From: Curvibacter sp.
GTDB lineage: Bacteria; Pseudomonadota; Gammaproteobacteria; Burkholderiales; Burkholderiaceae_C
Length of the DNA stretch: 43,680 bases
Direction: 5' to 3'
Assembly: GCA_019233055.1 (NCBI GenBank)
Contig: JAFAMV010000256.1
Coordinates: forward strand, 1 to 43,680
The notes beneath the pieces are model-generated. The model was given only the letters and a program-made list of their open reading frames with translations, had not been told where the DNA came from and did not search any database. Positions within the stretch are counted from its first letter, which is position 1. Each line of letters starts with the position of its first letter. A program made the position numbers and the translations under genes. Shown one piece after another: positions 24,918-33,279 of the stretch.

Positions 24918-26465
24918 TCAGGCATCGATATCGAACTTCACGCCCTGCGCCAACGGCAGTTCGGTCGAGTAGTTGATGGTGTTGGTGGCCCGGCGCATAT
25001 AGGCCTTCCAGCTGTCGGAGCCGGCCTCGCGACCGCCGCCGGTCTCCTTCTCGCCGCCGAAGGCGCCACCGATCTCGGCTCCGCTGGGGCCGATGTTCAC
25101 ATTGGCGATCCCGCAGTCCGACCCGGTGGCCGACACGAACTGCTCGGCCTCGCGCAGGTTCAAGGTGAAGATCGACGAGGACAGGCCGGCGCCGACCGCG
25201 TTGTTGAGGGCGATGGCCTCCTCCAGCGTCTGGTAGCGCAGCACATAGAGGATGGGCGCAAAGGTCTCGTGCAGCACCGGGCCGGCATGCACCGGCATCT
25301 CGACCAGGGCCGGCCGCGCGTAGAAGGCCGCCTCACCGGCCTCGGTCAGCACCCGCTGGCCGCCGTGCACCCGGCCTCCGAGGGCCTTGGCCTGCGCCAG
25401 GGCCTGCTGCATGCCCTGGTAAGCGGCGGCATCGATCAGCGGCCCGACCAGGGTGCCGGCCACCCTCGGATCACCGACCTGCACGCTGGCGTAGGCCTTG
25501 ACCAGGCGCGGCACCAGGGCCTCGTAGATCGAGTCGTGCACGAACAGGCGGCGCAGCGTGGTGCAGCGCTGGCCGGCCGTGCCCATGGCGGCGAAGGCGA
25601 TGCCGCGCAAGGCCAGGTCCAGGTCGGCCGACGGGGCCACGATGGCCGCGTTGTTGCCGCCCAGCTCGAGGATGGCGCGCGCGAATCGCGCCGCCAGCTT
25701 GGGCGCCACCGCACGGCCCATGGCGGTCGATCCGGTGGCCGAGATCAGCGCCACGCGCGGGTCGTCCACCAGGGCCGCCCCCACCTCGCGTTCGCCCATC
25801 AGCAGCGTCAACAGCCCCTCGGGCGCATCGCCGAAGCGGGCCAGGGCGCGTTCGGCGATGGCCTGGGTGGCCAGGGCGGTCAGCGGCGTCTTCTCAGAGG
25901 GCTTCCAGACCACCGGGTCGCCGCAGACCAGAGCCAGAGCGGCATTCCAGGACCACACGGCCACCGGGAAGTTGAAGGCCGAGATCACCCCGCAGACGCC
26001 CAGCGGATGCCAGGTTTCCATCATGCGGTGGCGCGCCCGCTCGGTGGCCAGGGTCAGACCGTGCAACTGACGCGACAGGCCGACCGCGAAGTCGCAGATG
26101 TCGATCATCTCCTGCACCTCGCCCTCGCCCTCGGAGGGGCTCTTGCCCACCTCCAGCGTCACCAGTTGGCCCAGTGCCTTCTTGGCCGCCCGCAACTCCT
26201 CGCCGAGCAGGCGGACCAGTTCGCCACGGCGCGGTGCCGGCACCTGCCGCCAGGCATGGAAGGCCTGCTGGGCGCGGTCGATGCGTGAGCCCACCTCATC
26301 CGGGCCGATGACCGGCACGGTGCCGATCGATGCCCCATTGATCGGGGAGCGCACCTGCAGGCCCCGGTCTGCATTGAAGGCCTCGTGCGGCACGCCGAGC
26401 GAGCCCAGCAGGCGCGCCACTTCGGCCGCGGTGTCGGAGTGGAGGGAAGGGGTTGAAGCGGTCAT
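24918..26465 (-). CDS. Aldehyde dehydrogenase, ALDH7 / aminoadipate-semialdehyde type
   Basis: A 515-residue NAD-dependent aldehyde dehydrogenase. Catalytic residues: Asn165 in ISAFNFPVAVW, Lys188 in VVWKPSEKTPL, Glu267 in ILELGGNNAA and nucleophile Cys301 in TAGQRCTTLRR. The segments RHRMMETWHPLGVCGVISAF and GFGGEKETGGGREAGSD-like C-terminus are those of the antiquitin/ALDH7 branch, whose bacterial members (for example AmaB) oxidise 2-aminoadipate-6-semialdehyde to 2-aminoadipate in lysine and pipecolate catabolism. It lies next to an iclR gene and is divergent from an ABC importer/flavodehydrogenase operon, so it likely oxidises the aldehyde they produce (inference). Confidence 0.92.
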   Translation of the reverse strand: MTASTPSLHSDTAAEVARLLGSLGVPHEAFNADRGLQVRSPINGASIGTVPVIGPDEVGSRIDRAQQAFHAWRQVPAPRRGELVRLLGEELRAAKKALGQLVTLEVGKSPSEGEGEVQEMIDICDFAVGLSRQLHGLTLATERARHRMMETWHPLGVCGVISAFNFPVAVWSWNAALALVCGDPVVWKPSEKTPLTALATQAIAERALARFGDAPEGLLTLLMGEREVGAALVDDPRVALISATGSTAMGRAVAPKLAARFARAILELGGNNAAIVAPSADLDLALRGIAFAAMGTAGQRCTTLRRLFVHDSIYEALVPRLVKAYASVQVGDPRVAGTLVGPLIDAAAYQGMQQALAQAKALGGRVHGGQRVLTEAGEAAFYARPALVEMPVHAGPVLHETFAPILYVLRYQTLEEAIALNNAVGAGLSSSIFTLNLREAEQFVSATGSDCGIANVNIGPSGAEIGGAFGGEKETGGGREAGSDSWKAYMRRATNTINYSTELPLAQGVKFDIDA

Positions 26466-26642
26466 GGAAGGAATACCTCGGCTGGAAATGGAAGGCGCAC
26501 CGCCTCTGCGGGCGCCTGCGACAGGGCGACTATCAAAGAAATGCCCCTGTCCTGGCTAGCGATAGTTTTGAAACACTTGATGCGCATCCGTCATCAAAGC
26601 GGGCCCTGCGGGCACCGATGCGGTCCGGCGCGCAAAAGCCTC

Positions 26643-27455
26643 TCAAGGCTCGGCCAGGCTTTGCGCCGGCCGGCGCAGGCCCGGGTCGAAGGGGTTGATG
26701 CGCGGCCCCAGCTGGGCCGCCTCGCGCTGCAGCAGGGCCACCACGGTGGGCAGGCGCTCAGGGTTGAGGCGGTCGGCGATCGTGCCCACGCTCAGCGCCG
26801 CCACCGGCCGGCCCAGCGCATCCAGCACCGGCACGGCCACCCCGGCCATGCCGTCGAGCAGGCCGGTGTTGCGCCCCGCGTAGCCCAGCTGACGCACGCG
26901 CTCGATCTCGGTGCGCAGGTAGACCTCGTCGTAGACGCCGAACTCGCGCACCCGCGAGAGGTTGAAGCGGATCACCTCCTCGCGCTCCTCTTCGGGCAGG
27001 TAGGCCAGCAGGGCCAGCGCGCCCTGGCCCACACCCAGCGCCACCCGCCCCCCGATGTCGCCGGTGAAGGAACGGATCGGGACCGGCCCCTCGGCCCGGT
27101 CCAGGCAGACGGCGTCGAAACCGCTGCGCACCAGCAGGAAGATCGTGTCGCCCAGGCTGGCACACAGGCGCAGCAGCGCCGGACGACACAGTGCGCGCAG
27201 CCCCCCGGTCTGCCCCGCCTGGGCGGCCAGGGCAAAGAAATCGACGCTGAGCCGGTACAGCTTGTGGCGCTCGTCCTGCTCGACCATGCCTTCGGCCAGC
27301 AGGGACTGCAACAGACGGTGCGTGGTGGCCTGGGTCAGGCCCACCTGCTGCGCCAGATGGGTGACGCGTGCACCGCCCGGGGGCACCTGGGTCAGGGCCC
27401 GCAGGACGGCAAACACACGCGACACCGCACCGGTTCCGGGATCTGGAGAACTCAT
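26643..27455 (-). CDS. IclR-family transcriptional regulator
   Basis: A 270-residue IclR protein: winged HTH at about 10-70 (VSRVFAVLRAL, VTHLAQQVGLTQATTHRLLQ), then the GAF-like effector domain with GDTIFLLVRSGFDAVCLDRA, GVGQGALALLA, GMAGVAVPVLDALGRPVAAL and SVGTIADRL. The ATG at 27455 has GAGGTGA at good distance and is preferred to the GTG at 27459-27461. It is divergent from the importer operon with 204 bases between, which hold GGAATAT-type dyads, and co-directional with the aldehyde dehydrogenase 177 bases downstream. It likely controls both sides. Confidence 0.92.
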   Translation of the reverse strand: MSSPDPGTGAVSRVFAVLRALTQVPPGGARVTHLAQQVGLTQATTHRLLQSLLAEGMVEQDERHKLYRLSVDFFALAAQAGQTGGLRALCRPALLRLCASLGDTIFLLVRSGFDAVCLDRAEGPVPIRSFTGDIGGRVALGVGQGALALLAYLPEEEREEVIRFNLSRVREFGVYDEVYLRTEIERVRQLGYAGRNTGLLDGMAGVAVPVLDALGRPVAALSVGTIADRLNPERLPTVVALLQREAAQLGPRINPFDPGLRRPAQSLAEP

Positions 27456-27495
27456 CTTCACCTCGTTGGAATGCAGCTGGATTATGAAGCCTTCG

Positions 27496-27550
27496 ATATT
27501 CCATTAATCGGAATATTATGAATATTTCTTCTGATAAATGGAATATCCCA
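27496..27550. promoter_or_regulatory. Candidate IclR operators between iclR and the importer operon
   Basis: ATATTCC (27496-27502) and GGAATAT (27510-27516) form a perfect dyad with a 7-bp spacer; a further near-palindrome TGGAATATCCCA lies at 27539-27550. All share the GGAATAT half-site and sit in an AT-rich island between divergent starts. IclR proteins bind comparable TGGAA-type dyads. Confidence 0.5.
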
Positions 27551-27659
27551 TTGTGACTGGCGCAATCTTTGCAATAGAGTGGAAAAAGGAAGACAAGAGA
27601 TTTCCACCCTACAACAGCTTCACCAGGGCCTGTGGCGGCCCTGCGGGAAAGGCGAGACG

Positions 27660-28730
27660 ATGTCGTTTCTGGAATTGCGCGAGGTCCGAAAAAGCTATGC
27701 CCACCACCCTGTGGTGCATGGCATCGACCTGCAGGTCGAAAAAGGCGAGTTCGTGTCCCTGCTGGGCCCATCGGGCTGCGGCAAGACCACCACGCTGCAG
27801 ATGATCGCGGGCATCGAACCGGTGACCCAGGGCCGCATCCTGCTCGACGGCCGGGACATCACCGACACCAAGCCCCACACCCGGGGCCTGGGCATCGTGT
27901 TCCAGACCTATGCGCTGTTCCCGCACATGACCGTGGCCGACAACGTGGCCTTCGGCCTCGAGATGCGCCACCGCCCCAAGGCCGAACGCCAGGACCGGGT
28001 GCGCGCCGCACTGGCCCTGGTCAAGCTCGACCAGCAGGGGCAGCGCTATCCGCGCGAGCTCTCGGGCGGGCAGCGCCAGCGCGTCGCCCTGGCCCGTGCG
28101 CTGGTGATCGAGCCGCCGGTGCTGCTGCTCGACGAGCCCCTGTCCAACCTCGATGCCAAGCTGCGCGAAGAGATGCAGTTCGAGCTGCGGCGCATCCAGC
28201 GCCGGGTCGGCACCACCACGGTCATGGTCACCCACGACCAGAGCGAGGCCCTGTCGGTGAGCGACCGGGTGGTGGTCATGCAGGCCGGCCGCATCACCCA
28301 GGTCGACACGCCGGCCCGCCTCTACGAGCACCCCGGCAACCGCTTCATCTCGACCTTTGTCGGCAAGGCCAATCTGCTGCCCGGGCAATGGGTCGACGGC
28401 GAACGCGGCCCCGGTGTGCAGATCGGCGATCTGCACCTGGCTGCGCCTGACCTGGCGGCCCCCGCCGGCAGCCCGGTGCTGGTGGCCCTGCGCCCTGAGA
28501 AGTTGCGCCTGCAGCCAGCGGGCCAGGGCCTGCTGCAGGGCCGGGTGCTCGAATGCTTCTTTCTCGGCAGCCAGTGGCTGTACCGGCTGCAGACCCCCGT
28601 CGGCGAATTGCTGCTGGTGACGCCCAACGACGGCCGCCCGGCGCTGGCCGTCGGCGACGACAGCGGCCTGGACTGGCCCGCCCACAGCGTGCGCCTGCTG
28701 CCGGCCGACGCGGCGGAGGCCCTGGCATGA
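27660..28730 (+). CDS. ABC transporter ATPase, polyamine/opine type (PotA-like)
   Basis: A 356-residue ATPase: Walker A GPSGCGKTT (36-44), Q-loop at 82, signature LSGGQRQRVALARAL (134-148), Walker B VLLLDEP (155-161), switch His in VTHDQ, and a C-terminal TOBE-type regulatory domain (VALRPEKLRL). This length and layout are those of the PotA/FbpC group feeding spermidine/putrescine- or iron-type importers. The ATG at 27660 was chosen because the preceding frame is non-conserved. Its last bases overlap the permease start (ATGA, 28727-28730). Confidence 0.93.
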   Translation: MSFLELREVRKSYAHHPVVHGIDLQVEKGEFVSLLGPSGCGKTTTLQMIAGIEPVTQGRILLDGRDITDTKPHTRGLGIVFQTYALFPHMTVADNVAFGLEMRHRPKAERQDRVRAALALVKLDQQGQRYPRELSGGQRQRVALARALVIEPPVLLLDEPLSNLDAKLREEMQFELRRIQRRVGTTTVMVTHDQSEALSVSDRVVVMQAGRITQVDTPARLYEHPGNRFISTFVGKANLLPGQWVDGERGPGVQIGDLHLAAPDLAAPAGSPVLVALRPEKLRLQPAGQGLLQGRVLECFFLGSQWLYRLQTPVGELLLVTPNDGRPALAVGDDSGLDWPAHSVRLLPADAAEALA

Positions 28731-29575
28731 GGCAGGGCACCCCCTGGCTGCTCAGCGCCCCGGCGATGGCGCTGTTCCTGACGCTGCTGATCGCGCCGCT
28801 GGCCCTCACCGCCCTGCTGTCCTTCAACGTCTTCGACGAGGTGCGCGGCGTGCAGGCCGACCAGTACACCCTGCGCAACTACCTGGACCTGTTCGTCGAC
28901 CCCTACTACTGGGGCATCTTCTGGCGCACCTTCTGGATCGCCGGCCTGACCACCCTGATCTGCGTGGCGGTCGGCGCCCCCGAGGCCTATGTGCTCAGCC
29001 GCATGCGCGCACCCTGGCGCACCCTGGGCCTGCTGGTGGTGCTGGCGCCGCTGCTGGTGTCGGTGGTGGTGCGGGCCTTCGGCTGGTCGCTGCTGCTGGG
29101 CCCCGAAGGCCCCATCAACCAGGCGCTGTCGCTCTTCGGCATCGGACCGCTGCGGCTGCTCTACACCGAGACCGCGATCGTCATCGCCCTGGTGCATGTG
29201 ATGCTGCCCTTCATGGTGATCCCGGTCTGGACCTCGCTGCAGAAGCTCGACCCGAGCGTCGAGCAGGCGGCGGCCTCGCTGCAGGCCGGCCCCTTCACCG
29301 TGCTGCGGCGCATCGTGCTGCCCCAGGTGCTGCCCGGCATCCTGTCGGGCAGCCTGATCGTCTTCGGTCTGGCCGCCAGCTCCTTTGCCATCCCGGGCCT
29401 GCTCGGCGGCCGGCGCCTGAAGATGGTGGCCACCGTGGTCTACGACCAGTACCTCAATGAACTCAACTGGCCGCAGGGCGCCGCCGTGGCGCTGACCCTG
29501 CTGCTGGCCAACCTGGTGGTGATGCTCAGCTACAACCGCCTGGTGGAACGCCGCTACCAGAAAGCGCTGGGCTGA
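28727..29575 (+). CDS. ABC transporter permease 1 (PotB-like)
   Basis: A 282-residue binding-protein-dependent permease with about six membrane helices. The EAA loop that docks the ATPase reads EQAAASLQAGPFTVLRRIVL followed by PQVLPGILSG. N-terminal helix LLSAPAMALFLTLLIAPLAL. It belongs to the PotB side of polyamine-type importers. It overlaps the ATPase gene by four bases and is three bases before the second permease, so the subunits are coupled. Confidence 0.92.
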   Translation: MRQGTPWLLSAPAMALFLTLLIAPLALTALLSFNVFDEVRGVQADQYTLRNYLDLFVDPYYWGIFWRTFWIAGLTTLICVAVGAPEAYVLSRMRAPWRTLGLLVVLAPLLVSVVVRAFGWSLLLGPEGPINQALSLFGIGPLRLLYTETAIVIALVHVMLPFMVIPVWTSLQKLDPSVEQAAASLQAGPFTVLRRIVLPQVLPGILSGSLIVFGLAASSFAIPGLLGGRRLKMVATVVYDQYLNELNWPQGAAVALTLLLANLVVMLSYNRLVERRYQKALG

Positions 29576-29578
29576 ACC

Positions 29579-30394
29579 ATGGGCACCCCCTCTTCCACCG
29601 GCCGCAACGGCCCCCTGGCCCTGGTCTTCAACGCCCTGGTCATCAGCTTCATGCTGGCGCCGCTGCTGATCGTCTGCGCGGTCGCCTTCACCCCCGACAA
29701 CGCCCTGAGCCTGCCGCGGCACGGCCTGTCGCTGCGCTGGTTCGCGGCGGTGTTCGCCCACCCGGATTTCGTGCAGTCGTTCTGGAACAGCCTGTGGCTG
29801 GCCCTGGGCTCGGCCACCCTTGCCACGGCCTTCGCGGTGCCAGCCGGCCTGGCGCTGACGCGCCATCACTTCAGGGGGCGCGCCGCGCTCAACGCCCTGT
29901 TCCTGTCGCCCCTGCTCATTCCGCACCTGGTGCTCGGCGTGGCCCTGCTGCGCCTGTCCAGCCTGATCGGCAGCTCGGGCAGCTTCGGCTTCCTGCTGCT
30001 GTGCCACACCCTGGTGGTCACGCCCTACACGCTGCGTCTGGTGCTGGCCTCGCTGGTGGGTTTCGATCGCAGCACCGAACAGGCGGCCCAGTCGCTCGGG
30101 GCCTCGCCGCTCACCAGCTTCTGGCGCATCACGCTGCCGCTGATCCTTCCCGGCCTCAGCGGCGGCTGGTTGCTGGCCTTCATCAACAGCTTCGACGAGG
30201 TGACGCTGTCGATCTTCGTCACCTCCCCTGCCACCGTGACCCTGCCGGTGCGCATGTACATGTACGCCACCGAATCCATCGATCCCATGATGGCCGCCGT
30301 GTCGGCCCTGATGGTGGGCCTGACCGCGCTCGCCATGCTGGTGCTCGATCGCCTGTACGGGCTCGACAAGGTGCTCGTCGGAGGCCCGAAATGA
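29579..30394 (+). CDS. ABC transporter permease 2 (PotC-like)
   Basis: A 271-residue permease with six predicted helices and the EAA loop EQAAQSLGASPLTSFWRITL followed by PLILPGLSGG. The late segment INSFDEVTLSIFVTSP is characteristic of PotC-type subunits. It pairs with the previous permease as the membrane pore. The stop overlaps the ATG of the following ferredoxin-like gene by four bases, which ties the importer to the dehydrogenase genes. Confidence 0.92.
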   Translation: MGTPSSTGRNGPLALVFNALVISFMLAPLLIVCAVAFTPDNALSLPRHGLSLRWFAAVFAHPDFVQSFWNSLWLALGSATLATAFAVPAGLALTRHHFRGRAALNALFLSPLLIPHLVLGVALLRLSSLIGSSGSFGFLLLCHTLVVTPYTLRLVLASLVGFDRSTEQAAQSLGASPLTSFWRITLPLILPGLSGGWLLAFINSFDEVTLSIFVTSPATVTLPVRMYMYATESIDPMMAAVSALMVGLTALAMLVLDRLYGLDKVLVGGPK

Positions 30395-30714
30395 ACCCCC
30401 ATGCCCTCAAGAAATCCAGCCTCGGCCTGCTGTGCCGCGTGGCCGATGCCCAGCGCCCGGTGCTGCGGCTGCAGATCGATGGTCAGCCCGCCGAGGCCCA
30501 GGCCGGCGACACCGTGCTGACTGCCCTGCTGACCCAGGGTGCGCTGCTGCGGCACAGCGAATTCAGCGGCGAGCCGCGCGCCGGCTTCTGCCTCATCGGC
30601 GCCTGCCAGGACTGCTGGGTGAGCACCGACGACGGCCGCCGGCTGCGGGCCTGCTCCACCCTGGTCGAAGCCGGCATGCAACTGCTGACCACGCCCCTGC
30701 GCGCGCAACCATGA
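30391..30714 (+). CDS. (2Fe-2S) ferredoxin-like small subunit (HcnA/OoxA-type)
   Basis: A 107-residue protein with a plant-type [2Fe-2S] fold. The four cluster ligands are Cys67, Cys72, Cys75 (GFCLIGACQDC) and Cys88 (RACST). The N-terminal part FRxx-type start appears as VLRLQIDGQPAEAQAGDTVL. Such subunits are the alpha/small partner of heterotrimeric flavoenzymes: hydrogen cyanide synthase HcnABC, opine oxidases and some amino-acid dehydrogenases. It overlaps both neighbours by four bases. Role here: electron transfer between the two flavoproteins that follow. Confidence 0.88.
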   Translation: MNPHALKKSSLGLLCRVADAQRPVLRLQIDGQPAEAQAGDTVLTALLTQGALLRHSEFSGEPRAGFCLIGACQDCWVSTDDGRRLRACSTLVEAGMQLLTTPLRAQP

Positions 30715-32117
30715 GCCACGCCTCATCCCACCCCCCTGTGATCGTCGGCGCCGGCCCCGCCGGCATCCGCGCCGCCCAGACCCTGGTGCGCCATGGCCTG
30801 CGGCCCATCGTGCTCGACGAGGCGCCGCGCGGCGGCGGCCAGATCTACCGCCAGCCCCCGGCGGGCTTCCAGCGCCCGGCCCGTGCGCTCTACGGTTTCG
30901 AGGCCGCACGGGCCCAGTCCGTCCATGCGGCGCTGGCCGAGGCGCAGAGCCGACTCGACCACCGCCCCGCGCACCTGGTCTGGAATGCCGGCCCCGGCTG
31001 GCTCGACGTGCTGCATGAGGGCCACAGCCAGCGCCTGCCCTGGCAGGACTTGATCGTCGCCACCGGCGCCACCGACCGGGTGCTGCCCCTGCCGGGCTGG
31101 ACCCTGCCCGGCGTCTACAGCCTGGGCGGCGCCCAGGTGGCCCTGAAATACCAGGGCTGCAGCATCGGCCGGCGCGTGGTCCTGATGGGCACCGGCCCCC
31201 TGCTCTACCTGGTGGCCTGCCAATTGGCCCGTGCCGGCCGGGGCCAGGGTGTTGCGGTGGCCGCGGTGCTGGACACCGCCAGCCTGGGCGACCAGGCGGC
31301 CGGGCTGCCCGGCCTGCTGCGGGCGCCGCTGACCCTGGCCAAGGGCCTGTACTACCTCGCCTGGCTGCAGGCCCATGGCGTGCCGGTGCACCGGCAGGTC
31401 CGGCTGCAAAGGCTCGAGGGCCAGGACCGGGTGCAGGCGGTGCACTGGCTCGACGCCCAGGGCCGACCCCGGTCCCTGGAAGTGGATGCGGCCGCACTGG
31501 GCCACGGCCTGCGCTCCGAGGCCCAACTGGCCGACCTGCTCGACTGCCGCTTCGAATGGAACCCGCTCAACCGGGCCCATCTGCCGGTGCGCGATGCCGC
31601 AGGGCGCAGCAGCGTGGCCGGCGTCTACCTGGCCGGTGATGGCGCCGGCATCCTGGGTGCCGATGCGGCTGAACTGGCTGGCGAACGCGCGGCCCTGGCC
31701 CTGGTGCAGGACCGGGGCCTGCCCGGCGATGCGGCGCGGGCGCAGGTGATCGAGGACCGGTTGCGCACCCAACTGAAAGTCAGGCAGGGCCTGGAGCGCG
31801 CCTTCCCGGTGCCGGTGGGCTGGGCCGCCCAGGCCCCGGACGAGCTGGTGGTGTGCCGCTGCGAAGAGATCACCGCCGGCGAACTGCGCCAGCAGATCCA
31901 GGCCTGTGGCATTCCCGAGATGAACCGCCTCAAGGCCCTGACCCGGGTCGGCATGGGCCGTTGCCAGGGCCGCATGTGCGGGGCCGCCGCCGCCGAGATC
32001 ATGGCCCAGGCCAGCGGCCGCCCCATCGATCAGGTCGGCCGGCTGCGCGCGCAGGCGCCGCTCAAACCGCTGCCGATGGCCCTGCAATGCCAGCCGGCCC
32101 CCCAGGAGCAGCCATGA
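30711..32117 (+). CDS. FAD/NAD(P)-binding oxidoreductase subunit with BFD-like [2Fe-2S] domain (HcnB-type)
   Basis: A 468-residue flavoprotein. FAD-binding PVIVGAGPAGIRAA at 9-22, second dinucleotide fold around VVLMGTGPLLYLVA (156-169), ATG motif VATGATDR (116-123), and GVYLAGDGAG near 305-313. The C-terminus has a BFD-like [2Fe-2S] site with Cys382 and Cys384 (VCRCEE) and Cys418 and Cys423 (GRCQGRMCG). This architecture is that of HcnB and the OoxA-like subunit of opine oxidases. It is sandwiched between the ferredoxin-like and the substrate-oxidising subunits with 4-base overlaps, so the three are made in stoichiometric fashion. Confidence 0.9.
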   Translation: MSHASSHPPVIVGAGPAGIRAAQTLVRHGLRPIVLDEAPRGGGQIYRQPPAGFQRPARALYGFEAARAQSVHAALAEAQSRLDHRPAHLVWNAGPGWLDVLHEGHSQRLPWQDLIVATGATDRVLPLPGWTLPGVYSLGGAQVALKYQGCSIGRRVVLMGTGPLLYLVACQLARAGRGQGVAVAAVLDTASLGDQAAGLPGLLRAPLTLAKGLYYLAWLQAHGVPVHRQVRLQRLEGQDRVQAVHWLDAQGRPRSLEVDAAALGHGLRSEAQLADLLDCRFEWNPLNRAHLPVRDAAGRSSVAGVYLAGDGAGILGADAAELAGERAALALVQDRGLPGDAARAQVIEDRLRTQLKVRQGLERAFPVPVGWAAQAPDELVVCRCEEITAGELRQQIQACGIPEMNRLKALTRVGMGRCQGRMCGAAAAEIMAQASGRPIDQVGRLRAQAPLKPLPMALQCQPAPQEQP

Positions 32118-33244
32118 GCCGCGAGACCTTCGATTTCGAACTCGTCGTCATCGGTGGCGGCATCGTCGGCAGCTCGGCCGCCCTGGCGCTGGCCCGGGCC
32201 GGGCGCCGCGTGGCCCTGGTCGAGCGCGACCTGTGCGGCTCGCGCTCCAGCGGCGTCAACTTCGGCGGCGTGCGGCGCCAGGGCCGGCCGCTGTGCCAGT
32301 TGCCCCTGGCCCAGCGCGCCCACGGCCTGTGGGCCCGGCTGCCCGAGCTGATCGGCACCGATGGCGAATACCAGCGCAGCGGCCACCTCAAGCTGGCGCG
32401 CAGCGAAGCCGACATGGCGGCCCTGACGCGCTACTTCGAACAGAGCCAGGGCTTCGACCTCGGCCTGCAATTGCTGGACCGCGACGAGCTGCAACGGCGC
32501 TGCCCCTGGCTGGGCCCCCAGGTGGTCGGCGGCTCGCTGTGCCCCGAAGACGGCCAGGCCAATCCGCGCCTGGTCTCGCCGGCCTTCGCCCGGGCCGCCG
32601 CCCGGGCCGGCGCCCGGGTGCTGGAACGCAGCCCGGTCGAATCGGTGACGCACGACGGCAGCCGCTTCGAGCTGCAGGTGCTGGGCGGGCCGCGCCTGCG
32701 CGCGCCCCAGTTGATCAACTGCGCCGGCGCCTGGGCCGGCGCCCTGGCGGCCCAGTTCGGCGAACCGGTGCCGCTGGAATCCGGCCACCCCGCCATGGCG
32801 GTCACCGAGCCCCTGCCCTTCACCGTGCCCTTCAGCCTGGGCGTCGAGGGCGGCGGCATCTATGGGCGCCAGGTGGCCCGGGGCAACTTCGTGCTCGGCG
32901 GCGGTCGCGGCCTGGGCCTGGACGCCGACCGCGCCCGCTCCAGCAGCCAGGCCCTGGTTCAGTTGCTGCAGCAGGCCGTGGCCCTGTTGCCGGGCCTGGC
33001 CTCGGCCCATGTGATCCGCACCTGGAGCGGCACCGAAGGCTACCTGCCCGACCGCCAGCCGGTGCTCGGCCCCAGCCATCGCCAGCCCGGCCTGCTGCAT
33101 GGTTTCGGCTTTGCCGGCGCCGGCTTCCAGATCGGTCCGGCCGCCGGCGAGGTGCTGGCCGAACTGGCCTGCCAGGGCCGCAGCAGCACCCCCATCGAGG
33201 CCTTCGACATCGGCCGCTTCCAGGGCCGCGCGCCCACTGTCTGA
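32114..33244 (+). CDS. FAD-dependent amino-acid dehydrogenase subunit, DAO fold (HcnC-type)
   Basis: A 376-residue DAO-superfamily flavoprotein: FAD-binding LVVIGGGIVGSSAALALARA (10-29), NFGGVRRQGR, a central INCAGAWAG and C-terminal GFGFAGAGFQIGPAAGEVLA. It is the catalytic subunit type of HcnC, opine oxidase B and D-amino-acid/sarcosine-type dehydrogenases, oxidising a C-N bond. Given the nearby ALDH7 gene, a plausible reaction is oxidation of a secondary amine or cyclic imino acid (pipecolate-like or lysine-derived opine) to aminoadipate semialdehyde, but substrate cannot be read from sequence. Starts inside the previous gene's stop (ATGA). Confidence 0.9.
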   Translation: MSRETFDFELVVIGGGIVGSSAALALARAGRRVALVERDLCGSRSSGVNFGGVRRQGRPLCQLPLAQRAHGLWARLPELIGTDGEYQRSGHLKLARSEADMAALTRYFEQSQGFDLGLQLLDRDELQRRCPWLGPQVVGGSLCPEDGQANPRLVSPAFARAAARAGARVLERSPVESVTHDGSRFELQVLGGPRLRAPQLINCAGAWAGALAAQFGEPVPLESGHPAMAVTEPLPFTVPFSLGVEGGGIYGRQVARGNFVLGGGRGLGLDADRARSSSQALVQLLQQAVALLPGLASAHVIRTWSGTEGYLPDRQPVLGPSHRQPGLLHGFGFAGAGFQIGPAAGEVLAELACQGRSSTPIEAFDIGRFQGRAPTV

Positions 33245-33279
33245 TCACCCGTCGTCCCCCACCCCACCAGGAGCTCTCC

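Noticed and set aside
30391..33244. Hydrogen cyanide synthase (hcnABC)
   Set aside because: The three-subunit layout is shared with opine and amino-acid dehydrogenases; co-transcription with an importer and the divergent ALDH7 favour catabolism over cyanogenesis.
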